Shown piece by piece: positions 7,837 to 18,565 of a DNA stretch of 64,000 bases; position 1 is the first letter of the stretch; the number at the start of each line of letters is the position of its first letter. The position numbers and the translations under genes were made by a program. The notes under the pieces are model-generated. The model saw only the letters and a program-made list of their open reading frames with translations. It had not been told where the DNA came from and ran no database searches. Origin of the DNA: Prosopocoilus inquinatus (Eukaryota > Arthropoda > Insecta > Coleoptera > Lucanidae); the NCBI GenBank assembly GCA_036172665.1, contig CM069880.1, forward strand, positions 7,628,501-7,692,500, given 5' to 3'.

Positions 7837-10800
7837 CACAAATTTTACTGATCTGATGAATATTCATTTGCTTAAGAATGTGAGCAGGTTTCGTTTATTT
7901 AGACGTCGTGCTAATTTAGCAGATAAAATTTACAATCACGTCCTTACAAAATATATTGTGCGGAGTGTAATAAAGTAAATCTAAATATGCAAATAAAAAT
8001 GGCTTATTTACTGTAATCTTTGGAGCGGCCTCATAAATTCAGGGGCGGAGTGTATTATAGATCAAGATAGTAAGTGTGCTTAAATTCAGTATTCTCTGTC
8101 TGTTATGCAATCAGTATTCATGTATTCGTTAATTAAATTCAACGAAGAATTTTTCGGATACGTACAACGAATCTCAGTCATCATCACGAGCACACTTCGG
8201 TTATATGATGAAACTCGTGTATGTGTGTTTCGCACTCTGTCACTGAGATGACGGAAATTTGTCACAGAGCCAAATGATTGATTTTAGTACTAGGTTTGTT
8301 TCGTTTATTACTGTCCGTTATAACAAACCACCGAAGCGTTTTGTGACAAGCCGATAATCTATTTAATAATTTTCAACGTTTTACAGGCAACGTGCAATGT
8401 ATAATATATAAATTGAATTAACGAATTACGTAAAACCGAACATTTACATTCGTCATACCACTTCAGTCCAAAATATTTCACGCCCTCATCAAAAAATATG
8501 AATACTGCAGGTAGTAGATATAAATTAAATTGATCGATTTTTTTTTTTTTTTTTTTGAAAAAGCAAGCTCGACTTAACTAAAACGTCTCTCGGTAAATCG
8601 GCACGCTCGTTCCTTACCGTTCTGTAAACATCAGACAGGAGATATATTCGTTACGCAGTTTACGTGGTAACGACCAAAATAAATATTCTCAGTGCCTTCC
8701 CAACACCAAATTGGCAGTATATCGACTTTTACAGAATTCAATAATGGAGATAGATGAAGTTCTCTAAATAATGTGCGCCGAACGTCGTCAAGAGAAACAA
8801 AATTTACGTATCGAAGAAAAAATTGGCCGGAAGTAAATCGCACGTCGTTTCCTAAATCTGCGCGATTTAAAATACGAGCGCTTATAGTTTTCTGAACGGT
8901 AAATACTAATCGGGGATAAGCTGTTAATAAATTAAACGCAACGTTTTCATTACATCTACCTAAGTCAATCGTCATCAATTTATTATGTGTTAGTTTCGCA
9001 AACACCAAAGTCCAGAAACTGTTGATTTATCCCGATAATATGAGACCAGGTATCGCGAACGTCGAATATCAGAGGGTATCGTACGATGTGAATATTACAT
9101 AAGTACTTAACGCGGATTACATTCAACCACATACTTAAATTATGCACATACGGACTTGATCATTAATTTAATCTACTGAAATCCTAAATCCAACAAAAAA
9201 AAATTACTTCGGCGTTATTGATTAAATAAACTTTGCGATTTTATAACAAATTATCCTTTTTTTATTAATACTTAAGTTAATTAAGGATAACAGATGTGGA
9301 TGGAAACCTCGTTCGTTCTACTTTGTATACAATTAAAAGTTGCTTCTATTTCTCGGTAATGAACTGTCAGTCCTTACCTAATTAATACGGTAAAAAGAAA
9401 GTCGGAGAAAATTTATAGTTTCATTCAAGTAATTCAGAGAGAATTGCAAATATAGAATAATAATGTTCGCGGGTAGTATTAAGAAGATCGATCGATAAAC
9501 GCGCCCGAAACTGGGGAGGTGAATCAATCTTTTAAGCTTCTTTGATACCTAATCATTTTCAATTAGGTGGCCTTGGTCCAATCCATCAAGCGATTTCTCT
9601 TTGGCTTGCTCTAATTATTGGTGATCCGGGTAAACAGATCTTCCGGTGGTGGAAATGCGTCGACACCAACAATGAATCGACGTTATATCATCACATCACA
9701 TCGCAATTCTGATGATTCACTCGTCGTCGCGAGGAAATCTTACATCATAATAAATTTCGTCGCTGAAATTTTTCTGGGGGGTGGAGGGGAGAGAGAGAGA
9801 AAGAGCTTCGGAATCGAGCCCGGAGTATTTATTGATTGATTGACCAAATTATACTATTTTAAATTAGTTCGTTACACGCTTCCAATTTCATCAGTTCGAG
9901 TACTGTTTAAAGATAAATCAAGATGAAACAAATCAAGACACCCTTGAATAGCTGTACAGATTCAACGTCGGATACAGCGAGGGCAGCTCGGAAAAACCTT
10001 TCGCATTAAACCCCCGAATGGAAAAAAATAAGATTCAATTTATCTAATTCGTCTCTTTCAGACTCTTTTTTTTTTGATATCTACACATACATACATAATA
10101 CCTTTCGCGCTTTATTAATTTAATTAATAATGATTATTAATATTTGTTTATGCTGTAGTGCAAAGAATGGTAAAACCAAGCAACTCTCGCATTGCAATTA
10201 TCTTGATTAATCTTTAATTGAATTTAAAAATTGAAGAAAATAATCGATAGTTGGCCTGTGCAGGAGGTCCTCAATTGTATGGTGTTGCGATATATTCACG
10301 GGGATCGGCTCGAGGGATAAGAGAGGAAATGAGCATAATTCCTGAACTGATATATGTTCCGAGGAGGACTGTCCAGGCGAAGGAAACTGTCGGAGACGAA
10401 GGACACGAGTGATAAACACATTAGCATTTTACATAACAAACAGGCGACGCTGTGGAAATTGAATAAATTCGATATCCCTCACGTCAATCCACGCGACAAG
10501 TAATCTATTCGTTTTATTTATTTGCTAGAAAGAAAACGGCGTATGCTTGGAAAACCGAACCTAACATTATTCTTAAACGCGAAAGTGCTGTTCTAATAAG
10601 ATACTTTCGGTGCGAACCTCGTAAGTTTCTGACTGCAAGTGCGCGCTCGAAACGTATGAATTTCATATGAGGACGATGTAAAATATGGGAAGTTCAGGGG
10701 GCATTACGTTTTCCAAAATCGACTAATCCAAGAAAACACAAGGGCGACTCTAATTGCACCCCCATTTTACTACTTTCTTAGCGTACAATTGGTTTAATTA

Positions 10801-11533
10801 AAAACTAAACAAAGGGTGAAATTAATTAAACTATTTGCGTGGGTCACACAGTTTTCCACGGAAAATGCAGAAAAGCGCATAGCACAGGAGTGGTAACGGA
10901 ACTTGGGGCGGAACGAATGCCGGGCGACTGGGATAACGGGGACGATGGGGCGGGTTGCACATACTCTTTTGACAACCGTGTACTCTGATATTCTTGATGT
11001 TATTCTAATTACAATCCTCGCTTTGCTGTGAAATAATAATACTGCATTGCAGCGTCAGGAATATGAAACCACGAATTTAGCTTAATTATTCTTTATACAG
11101 TTTCGCAAATATTTAAAGGAAATTCTTGTTGACAATATGCAAACTTAAATTACTAACTAAAATTAATTAATCAAAACAACAATTCCAACGCAACTAATTT
11201 CAACTACACCTCTACCTGAACCTCCAGTTCTTCTTTTTCAATTCTATTCCACTACAAAGGCTACATAACCTTACATTACATTCCCATTCCTGTCTGTAAA
11301 TATGTTGCGCCTAATTCAATGCCCGCGGTATATTATAACAACTGAAACACAGAAAGGACATCAAAGGACAACTACATTCAATAAAAACTCTCAACACAAA
11401 TAAAAGTCAGTTCAACTCGAATAATTTTTTCCTAACAAATTACTGAAGCATCGAAATATTCCAATGCTGTAAAGTTAGATTTTCCTTAAAAATTCAACCA
11501 ACCAACGCAGAGTAGTAAACGCGAAAATATTGT
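7837..11533. other. Spacer, no supported gene
   Basis: AT-rich DNA with an 18-T tract near 8540. A GC-richer patch lies around 10.9 kb. No repeat family or conserved protein was recognised apart from the unassigned frame listed separately. Confidence 0.4.
8631..9008 (-). CDS. Unrecognised 125-codon open frame
   Basis: An ATG-to-stop frame of 125 codons, long for this AT-rich background. I do not recognise the protein. It starts MVFAKLTHNKLMTIDLGR, is moderately hydrophobic with several Arg/Asp pairs, and shows no signal peptide, membrane helix or known motif. No other coding piece lies beside it, and no splice pattern was established. It may be chance, a lineage-specific exon or a decayed element. 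Confidence 0.15.
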   Translation of the reverse strand: MVFAKLTHNKLMTIDLGRCNENVAFNLLTAYPRLVFTVQKTISARILNRADLGNDVRFTSGQFFLRYVNFVSLDDVRRTLFRELHLSPLLNSVKVDILPIWCWEGTENIYFGRYHVNCVTNISPV

Positions 11534-11542
11534 CTTTTAAAC

Positions 11543-13303
11543 CAGGGGTTCCCATCGGGATCGATATCGACCCCTTAGGCGTCGATGAAGGCTTGAAAGG
11601 AGTCGATAAATCTACAGAGGTCGGCTGTGGGGTTCGATGAACCTGTAGGGGTCTATTAGGGAGTCACTATTTGAAAATTAATGAATAATATTAAATAAAT
11701 TTGAATTAAACGTTGCACAGAGATAAACACAGAAAACGGAACACATTTTTTTTATTTTTTAAAACATTTTTATTTTTTTAACCTTTTTTATTATTATTAT
11801 TATTTACGAATAATATTAAATAAATTTGAATTAAATATTTTACTGTAACGAACATAGAAATCGGGACACTATTTTTTACCCAATATATTATCCAGCTTTA
11901 ATTGGCAGTTCTGCATTTATGTTATAATTTCATTGCTCCAGAACACTCTGAAACTGTGTCCATTTCGTCCTTGTTTTAAATGAGATTGAAACAAGATGGA
12001 AATATTCTGAGGGACATCTATTCAAAACACTATTAAGACATAAATACGAACATAGATACAGTTATTGTACTTAGCTTACCGTGGATTACATAATGATTAA
12101 ATTAACTTTCAATTAAATGAATGCAACTCGAATGAGAGAGATTAAAAAAGACTGGACAATTGATCGTCAAATTAAAAATAAAATACATTATACAGTCAAA
12201 TCAAATAAGACAAAACCAAAAGACGAACATCGGTGAATGAAGAATATGACGAAAACAAAAATTGTGCAAAGCTAACAGTGAATTAAATCGATATATAAAC
12301 TGACAGACAAATTTAATACAACCGAAAATGTAATCTGTAAATATTAAAGAAACAAGACGATCAGTAAATAATTTGAAAATAAAATAAAGTCAAATCAAAT
12401 GAGAGGAAACAAAATTGGCGATTTAAGTGTAAAATAAAATAAATTCAAATCGAGTCAAAAAATGAAAACAAAAGATGATCAATGATTGATAATGTAAGAA
12501 ATTATGTCAAATAATTTCAAGGAAAAGAAGAAACAAAAACAAGAGATGGCCAATTGATAGTTAAAAAATAAAGCAAGAGAAATCAAATGTAATCGAATAA
12601 AAGAAAAGCCGATCAATTGATTTTATTAAAAATAAACAGAAAAAATAAAATCGAGGAAGAAAGAAAATTAAAAAGTTGATGATATTGGATAGGACAAAAT
12701 AGGGATTTTGTAAAGCCAAACTGACATAAACGGATGAATTTTATCACAACCAAAAATTGAATCTGTAAATATCAAAGAAAAAAGATAATCGAATAATAAT
12801 TGAAAATAAAAATGTGTGAAATAAAAATCAAGCAGGAATTGATCAAAAATAAAATCAAATCACATGAAATCGAATCTAAGAAAAACAAAGTTCGATTGTT
12901 TACATTAAAAATTGAATTAAATAAAATCAAATAAAGAATTACAAAGACAAGAAAAAACAAAAGAGTATCGGTGATGAAGATTACACGAAAATAAAAATTC
13001 TATAAAATTAACTAACAATAAGTTAAATAGAATCAAGAATTTTTAACCAGAAGTTTAAATAAAAGAGAATTAAATTGTTAGTTCAAATATTAAATAAAGT
13101 CAAATCGAATTAAGAAAAGACAAAAAACGACTGGGTTATAATAAAAAAAAGTAAAGTGACATAAAATCACATAACGATAGTAATTTAACAAAATTTAAAT
13201 TTAACATTGTTTTATTATTAAGTTGGAAAGGGGGTCGAACAAAATTTTTATTTTAATTTTATTTATTTAGTGGTGAACACCTACAAAATGTCGGGATTCC
13301 CTG
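11543..13303. mobile_element. Probable non-autonomous hAT-type element
   Basis: The left end CAGGGGTTCCC (11543) and the right end GGGATTCCCTG (ending 13303) are imperfect inverted termini of hAT style. The flanks are CTTTTAAAC (11534-11542) and CTTTTGAC (13304-13311), consistent with an 8-bp duplication altered by one insertion and one substitution. Near the left end is a GTCGAT-rich stretch (11559-11650). A direct duplication of about 125 bp follows (GAATAATATTAAATAAATTTG at about 11683 and 11809). The interior from 12.1 to 13.2 kb is A-rich on the plus strand, full of AAATAAAATCAAAT-like words. No transposase frame remains. Confidence 0.5.
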
Positions 13304-13561
13304 CTTTTGACGATACGATACTTATTTATCTGCATTCAAAATTAGATGGAATCAAAGTATAAAGGGCAGTAGGGCAAATTCACACGGGGGTAGCTGCGGG
13401 TAGAGAAAGTAGAAATAGGGTGCAGCATATCATCCGCTCTACCATATGTAGAGTTTAGTGAAAAATTAATTCCCACACAGCGAGAAATTTTACGGAGTTA
13501 AATTCATTCCCTCCGTAATTTGCAAAAATCTGTTTGTTTTGTTCGTTTGTTATTTATATTT

Positions 13562-13606
13562 TGGAGAATACATTCGTTTGCTAACTGAAAACGAATGTAT
13601 TCTCCA
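13562..13606. repeat. Perfect 18-bp inverted repeat, 9-nt loop
   Basis: TGGAGAATACATTCGTTT at 13562-13579 pairs without mismatch with AAACGAATGTATTCTCCA at 13589-13606. It could form a hairpin or cruciform. It lies outside the elements delimited here. Confidence 0.9.
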
Positions 13607-13829
13607 CTTTTCCGATAGGCATTTATCCACCAGAAATAGTTAAAATTAAGATGCAATAATTTGACTCCGTTGAAATGAAAAAATCCATGCATCAACGCGC
13701 TTAATTAGTTAAGTTCCACATACAGATAAGACCACTCCAACTAGACACAGAAATTAAATAAGCACATATTCGCAAGTGTAATAAAGTAACTATCATATCA
13801 ATTTGAGAGACTGCTTAATTATAGTTTCA

Positions 13830-15482
13830 TTTTGTAATACTTATATTATTTCTAAAACGCTTGAATCGTAAGGTTATAGATTGAACTGCGCTCGAGATAT
13901 TTTTCGGGGGTGGTCGGTATTCCCTTCAGGTACCCTTCAATGTTGGGGATAAAATTCGACACTGCTTCCCCTTCAACGGCGAGAAAGTTTGGAGGTAACA
14001 AAACCATGGAACACTTTACACACGTAAAATACATTCCCATTCCTGAGGTTTTGACAGATCTATGACTCAAGACCCCGTTGGGCAATCACCACAGATAAAA
14101 GAAACCATTCCAAACCTGACCATTGGCATTTTCCGTGTGGTCATTTTAATATGGGATTCATTAATAAACATAATTTTATTGTGTATTGTGCATTAGAAAA
14201 TAAATTCCCAATATAAAAAAATACACGGGATGTTTCATTTTAAAGGCATAGCTGTAATCACAAGGAATTTATCTATAGAAACGATTAATGAAACTTGAGC
14301 AATAAGAACGAAATAATCTGTACGTAGAACGTTAAATTCATTTGATATAATAATAACTTTTGTTATACGTAAATACTAATAACTGTTATTGTTTCTACCA
14401 CAAATTCCTGTTTTAGATCAACTATTTCGCTTTGTTGAATTAACTGAAATAACTAACTGTGTTAGAATTATTATACATAATATCAATTTTCGTCGTTGCT
14501 CAAAGCATTTGAGTTAGTTAATATAATTATTGTTTGAACCACAAATTCAATCTATTTAGTACATGCAATAACAGATGAACATCTAATCCAGAATTAAAAA
14601 GAAATCACGAATTACATGCAGTAATAGGTTTTTGGTCTCTTTTCTGATTGTTAAGTGTAGAGAGTTGCCAGATAAACAGAAAACGAACGTTAAGTGTAAG
14701 ATGTACAGATAAAACCACTCCAAGTAGGCAGATAATTTAAATTGGCACACATCGGCAAGTGTAATAAATTGGGGAGAGTGCGATGGATATGCGGCAGTCG
14801 CTTGTACGCTAACGTGTCGGATATTACAAGTGCTGCGCTCCTATTGCAACATTTCTCTTTACTCTTGTTCTCAATAGGATAGTTTGTATTTTGTTTCCAC
14901 AATTCAAACTCAAACTCTGTTGTTCATTTTATATTGATTATAATTCTATTAAGTTGTACGAAATGCGTTCGTAATTTTATTAACGAAACCCATTTCTAGA
15001 ATAACTCACTAAGATCACCAATATGTGTCAATATCCTGAATATCTACATTATTTGTAAACAATTATCTGATGTCTTTATCTGTAAAGTTAATTATTATGT
15101 ATCAGATTACAAAGAAATGAGATTTTCGCTGGACAGTTTGGAGTAGGGATCGCATGTGCATTAGTACTTACGCTCACACTGTAAGACTGCCTCGTGGGCA
15201 CTCGTGTGTGTTTACTTAATGTGGCGGGATCTGTACAAGTTCCTTCTTAATATTTAAGTTAATATCACTGTCATTGGAGGTTTGTGAAGAGAATATCTTC
15301 CTCTTCAATGAAGTGTTTATTTGAGTTGACTGCTTCGTGAGTGCTCGGGTGGCGGGATCTGTATATTATGACTTTCATACCAACAAATAAAGTGAAAGTA
15401 TTTACCGAAATTTGTTAAAAGCTTTCGTGTAAGTAGTTACAATCCGTTAGCAAAGTTATAATCAAGAGGAAATTACCTGCTT
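13830..15482. repeat. Interspersed repeat R1, copy A
   Basis: Colinear with 31935-33327 over most of its length. Shared landmarks in order are the SINE-like segment, CATTAATAAACATAATTTTAT, GGGATGTTT, ATAACTTTTGTTATACGTAAAT, ACTATTTCGCTTTGTTGAAT, CAGATAAAACCACTCCAAG, TGTCGGATATTACAAG, AATTCTATTAAGTTGTACG and GGCGGGATCTGTA. Relative to copy B it has an extra ~150 bp near 15.02-15.16 kb, and its GGCGGGATCTGTA end is duplicated (15223 and 15350). No coding motif allows a class assignment. Confidence 0.75.
13855..14100 (+). mobile_element. tRNA-derived SINE-like copy A (head partly deleted)
   Basis: The body matches the other three copies: CAGGTACCCTTCA, CGACACTGCTTCCCCTTCAA, GTAACAAA.CCATGGAACACT, TTTACACAC and CGTTGGGCAA, ending CACAGATAAAAG. 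The head reads AAACGCTTGAATCGTAAGG, so the A-box part seen in copies B and D is missing. Confidence 0.75.
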
Positions 15483-17165
15483 TACCTCTTCCTTCGAGGT
15501 AAAAAATTAACTGCCTTAAATCTAACACCTTCCGCGAATGGTCTTGAGGGAACTACCACAAAGAATTAAAAAGTAGGATCATCCTTGTGATGCCTACTCT
15601 ATTCTACAGGGGTAGTGGACATTTTGACAGTGGTGGTGGTAGTAGAAAAGAGTTACTTTATCGCGTGTTAACTGTACCACCTACTCTATATTCTACTCAT
15701 TACTTTACTGATCTTTTTTACGGGTAGACTTACTCTATTCTATCAAGTACTTGGTTCATTATTCTACTCGTGTAAATGTGAAATAAACTTTGTGCTTTTG
15801 CTAATCAATATAACTAACTAACTAATTGTAAGTCAAATCGATTTTGCTTATTTAATTAATAAGTTGTAATCAACGTAAGAATTACTGTTCTGCATGCTAA
15901 AGTATGTACGTGACTTCCGTTTTGAATAAATAATTTTATAAAAATGTTATTCGTTTAGCATTTTAAAAAGATTTATGTGTAAGTGTGGCGTTACGGTTCG
16001 AAGCTAGTTCCAGGTAATAACAAAAATTCGTATAAGGAAAATGAGCGTACCGAGTTTGAAGAAAATTGCATTGGAGTTTAAATCAACTGATATAATCGAT
16101 GAAGGCAATCATTGAGGTGGATTAAAAAAAGACGACAGTACAAGCGCTTTCGACGTCGAGCACATGTTAATTGCACTCCCAGTACACCGATCACGCTAGT
16201 AATTAGCATAGTTTCAAATAAATGGGCCTCATGTGACTGTGGTCAAAAGAAACGTAAACAGGAGAAGAAAAATGAAATAAAATAAACGATTAGAAGACAC
16301 GTTGAGATAAGGAAATACCTGCGAAACTATTTAAATTATTCAGGGAACTAAGAAGTGGAAACGTTGCGCGGTCGACAGTTTTCTGCTCGGCTAAAATATT
16401 CAGACCAAATACGTACTTAACGAAATTAGTTTCTAATTTATTATTAATTGTTAACATGTATCCTAGAGTGTAACATCTGGTCAGTTTCCTTATTGTAATT
16501 GGCAATTATTGTTGTCTTGTTTTGCCTGAAATATCATTCTGTAGTTAAGAGAAAGTTGAAGTTATGTAGTACAAGCAGTAAATCGATTAACAAACAAGTC
16601 TTTAGATAAAACGGACAAGAGCTCGTTTTGATTAATGATCGGGTACTGATACAGACTTCCCGCGCCTTGTAGCTAATCGATGGCATGATATGATACGCTA
16701 CAGGAGCGGTTCGCGTCTTGCAAACTGGCACACGGGACAACTTTCAAAGGTGTCTTGGAAAATTAGTGTCAAATAATTACACACCTTACGCATGTCTTAC
16801 AAATATATCTGGGATATATAAATCTGTACACGTACAGCTGTTCAGAGTCGGGGCAAGGGGTTGAAAATCAATAGCGGCCTGGCCCGTATTGGCTCAGTAC
16901 GCGCAAATGAATACCACATGCGCCCTACTTCAATATTATCGTCACCGATTCCTATTCCGGAATTGTATCGCCGATATTCTCCACCAATACATTCTGCACT
17001 CTCGTTTTCTGCAAAACGGCTTCAACTTTCCTTAAATAATAGCTTATATTTGCCTGACTCTTATTCTTTCTGTCTTACTCAATTTCTCAACTCCATTTCC
17101 TTACTTCTCCAAACACTCACCAATTTCACTCCAGTCCTCAATTTTTTACTATTTTCATCCATCTC
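15483..17165. other. Spacer, no supported gene
   Basis: AT-rich. A short stretch at 15.55-15.78 kb repeats CCTACTCTATTCTA-like words. Open frames at 16.3-17.2 kb have no recognisable motif. Confidence 0.4.
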
Positions 17166-17169
17166 TTTT

Positions 17170-18565
17170 ATTATTTAAAATTCCCTAACGACACAAATTC
17201 CTTTAAGAACAGATTCTACAACAACACCGCAACCACTAACTCAAAACTACAATTCCCCAACACCAGCCAATTTTAGTTAAAACTTTGTTTTCTACTTTCC
17301 TCTTTATTTTGCCATTACATAAAAGACGTTTGACACATATTAAATACTTTTCATTTCCACTTTTTACCTTTTCCCAACTTTTTTTTCTTGGTCTTCTTTC
17401 CTCTTCCGTTCAACTAATGAAACCCTCTTTACACAATTTACATACGACATTAACTGTTTTTTTTTCTTCTAAAAATTTAAAATCTCCCAATAACACAAAA
17501 CCTTCTGACAACAGATTCTACTTTGTCCAAAAACTTAAACAACTAGTGTAAAACTGTAATTCCCCCAACACAAACCAGTTTTAATTAAAATTTCATTTTC
17601 TACTTTCCTCTTTTTTGTCTTTATATCAAAGAGTACATGATTTTCATTTCTACTCTTCACCTTTTCCCAACTTTTTTTATGTTGGTCTTTCCACTTCCGT
17701 CCAACCGATGAAACGTCCTTATACGACTTACATACGACATTAATTGTTTTTGTTTTCTTTTAAAAATCCAAAATCTCCCGATGTCACAAACTCTTCTAAG
17801 AATAGAATCTCTTTGGTGCAACCACTAACTCAAAACTACAATTCTGCAACACAAATCAGTTTTAGTTAACACTTTGTTTTCTACTTTCTTACGATTATGT
17901 AATCGTTTCAAAAAGCCTAATGAAGAGAGTCACGCCTCGATCGCACGAGCGTTTTCTAAAACGTTCAAGCCATCACTTTTTCTAACGCCCTGAATAGAAC
18001 ATATCAGATTTAATAGTTATGTTTACACTGAAAATGCACTTTAGTGCGAACGCTTATATTTAAACCGATAAGTTCTATTCACGACCTTAGAAAAAGCGAG
18101 CGCTTAAACGTTTTAGAAAACGCTCGTGCGAACGCCGCCTTAGGGACAAGAGAGTGAAAAGGAGTTATGAAATAGGAATTGACCATTATTTGGTAATACA
18201 TGGAATTGATAGAGATGCTAAGGGAGGAAGAGAAAGGAATAAGAAGATAGAGAAAATAAATCCCCACTGGTTGAGAGAGGATACCATAAAGGAGGTACAA
18301 TCACTAACTCAAAACTACAATTTCCCAACAGAAGCCAATTTGAATTAAAAATTTGTTTTCTATTTTCTTAAGATTATGTGATTGTTTCAAAAAGCCTAAT
18401 GAAGAGATTCAGGGACACGAGAGTGAAAAGGAGTTATGAAATAGGAAGTGACCATTATCTCGCAATAAATGGAATTCATAGAGACGCTAGGGAAGGAAGA
18501 GAAAGGAATAAGAATATACAGAAAATAAAATCCTGCAGGCTGCGAGAGGATGCCATAAAGTAAAA
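17170..18565 (+). repeat. Tandem ~270-300-bp units leading into a LINE
   Basis: Units start near 17228, 17530, 17818 and 18299, each beginning with a variant of ACCACTAACTCAAAACTACA followed by CAGTTTTAGTTAA and TTTGTTTTCTACTTTC. A partial unit precedes at about 17170. Units 1-2 continue with pyrimidine-rich sequence. Units 3-4 instead continue with AAAAGCCTAATGAAGAG and a short coding piece (KRSYEIG.DHYL) that resembles the end of a LINE endonuclease domain. Unit 3 is interrupted by a MITE. This looks like tandem duplication at the 5' side of the LINE that follows. Confidence 0.7.
17931..18141. mobile_element. MITE with ~70-bp terminal inverted repeats
   Basis: The left arm 17931-18000 and right arm 18071-18141 are inverted copies sharing GCACGAGCGTTTTCTAAAAC, CTTTTTCTAA and GAATAGAAC. 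The centre is about 70 bp. The neighbouring tandem unit at 18400-18412 has the uninterrupted site (AATGAAGAGATTCAGGGACA), which confirms an insertion. The exact target duplication is unclear (perhaps 2-3 bp, TCA/TTA). No coding capacity. Confidence 0.85.

Noticed and set aside
16861..17551. Ser/Phe-rich frames of 105 and 88 codons
   Set aside because: They arise from pyrimidine-rich tandem units, and the composition explains the residues.
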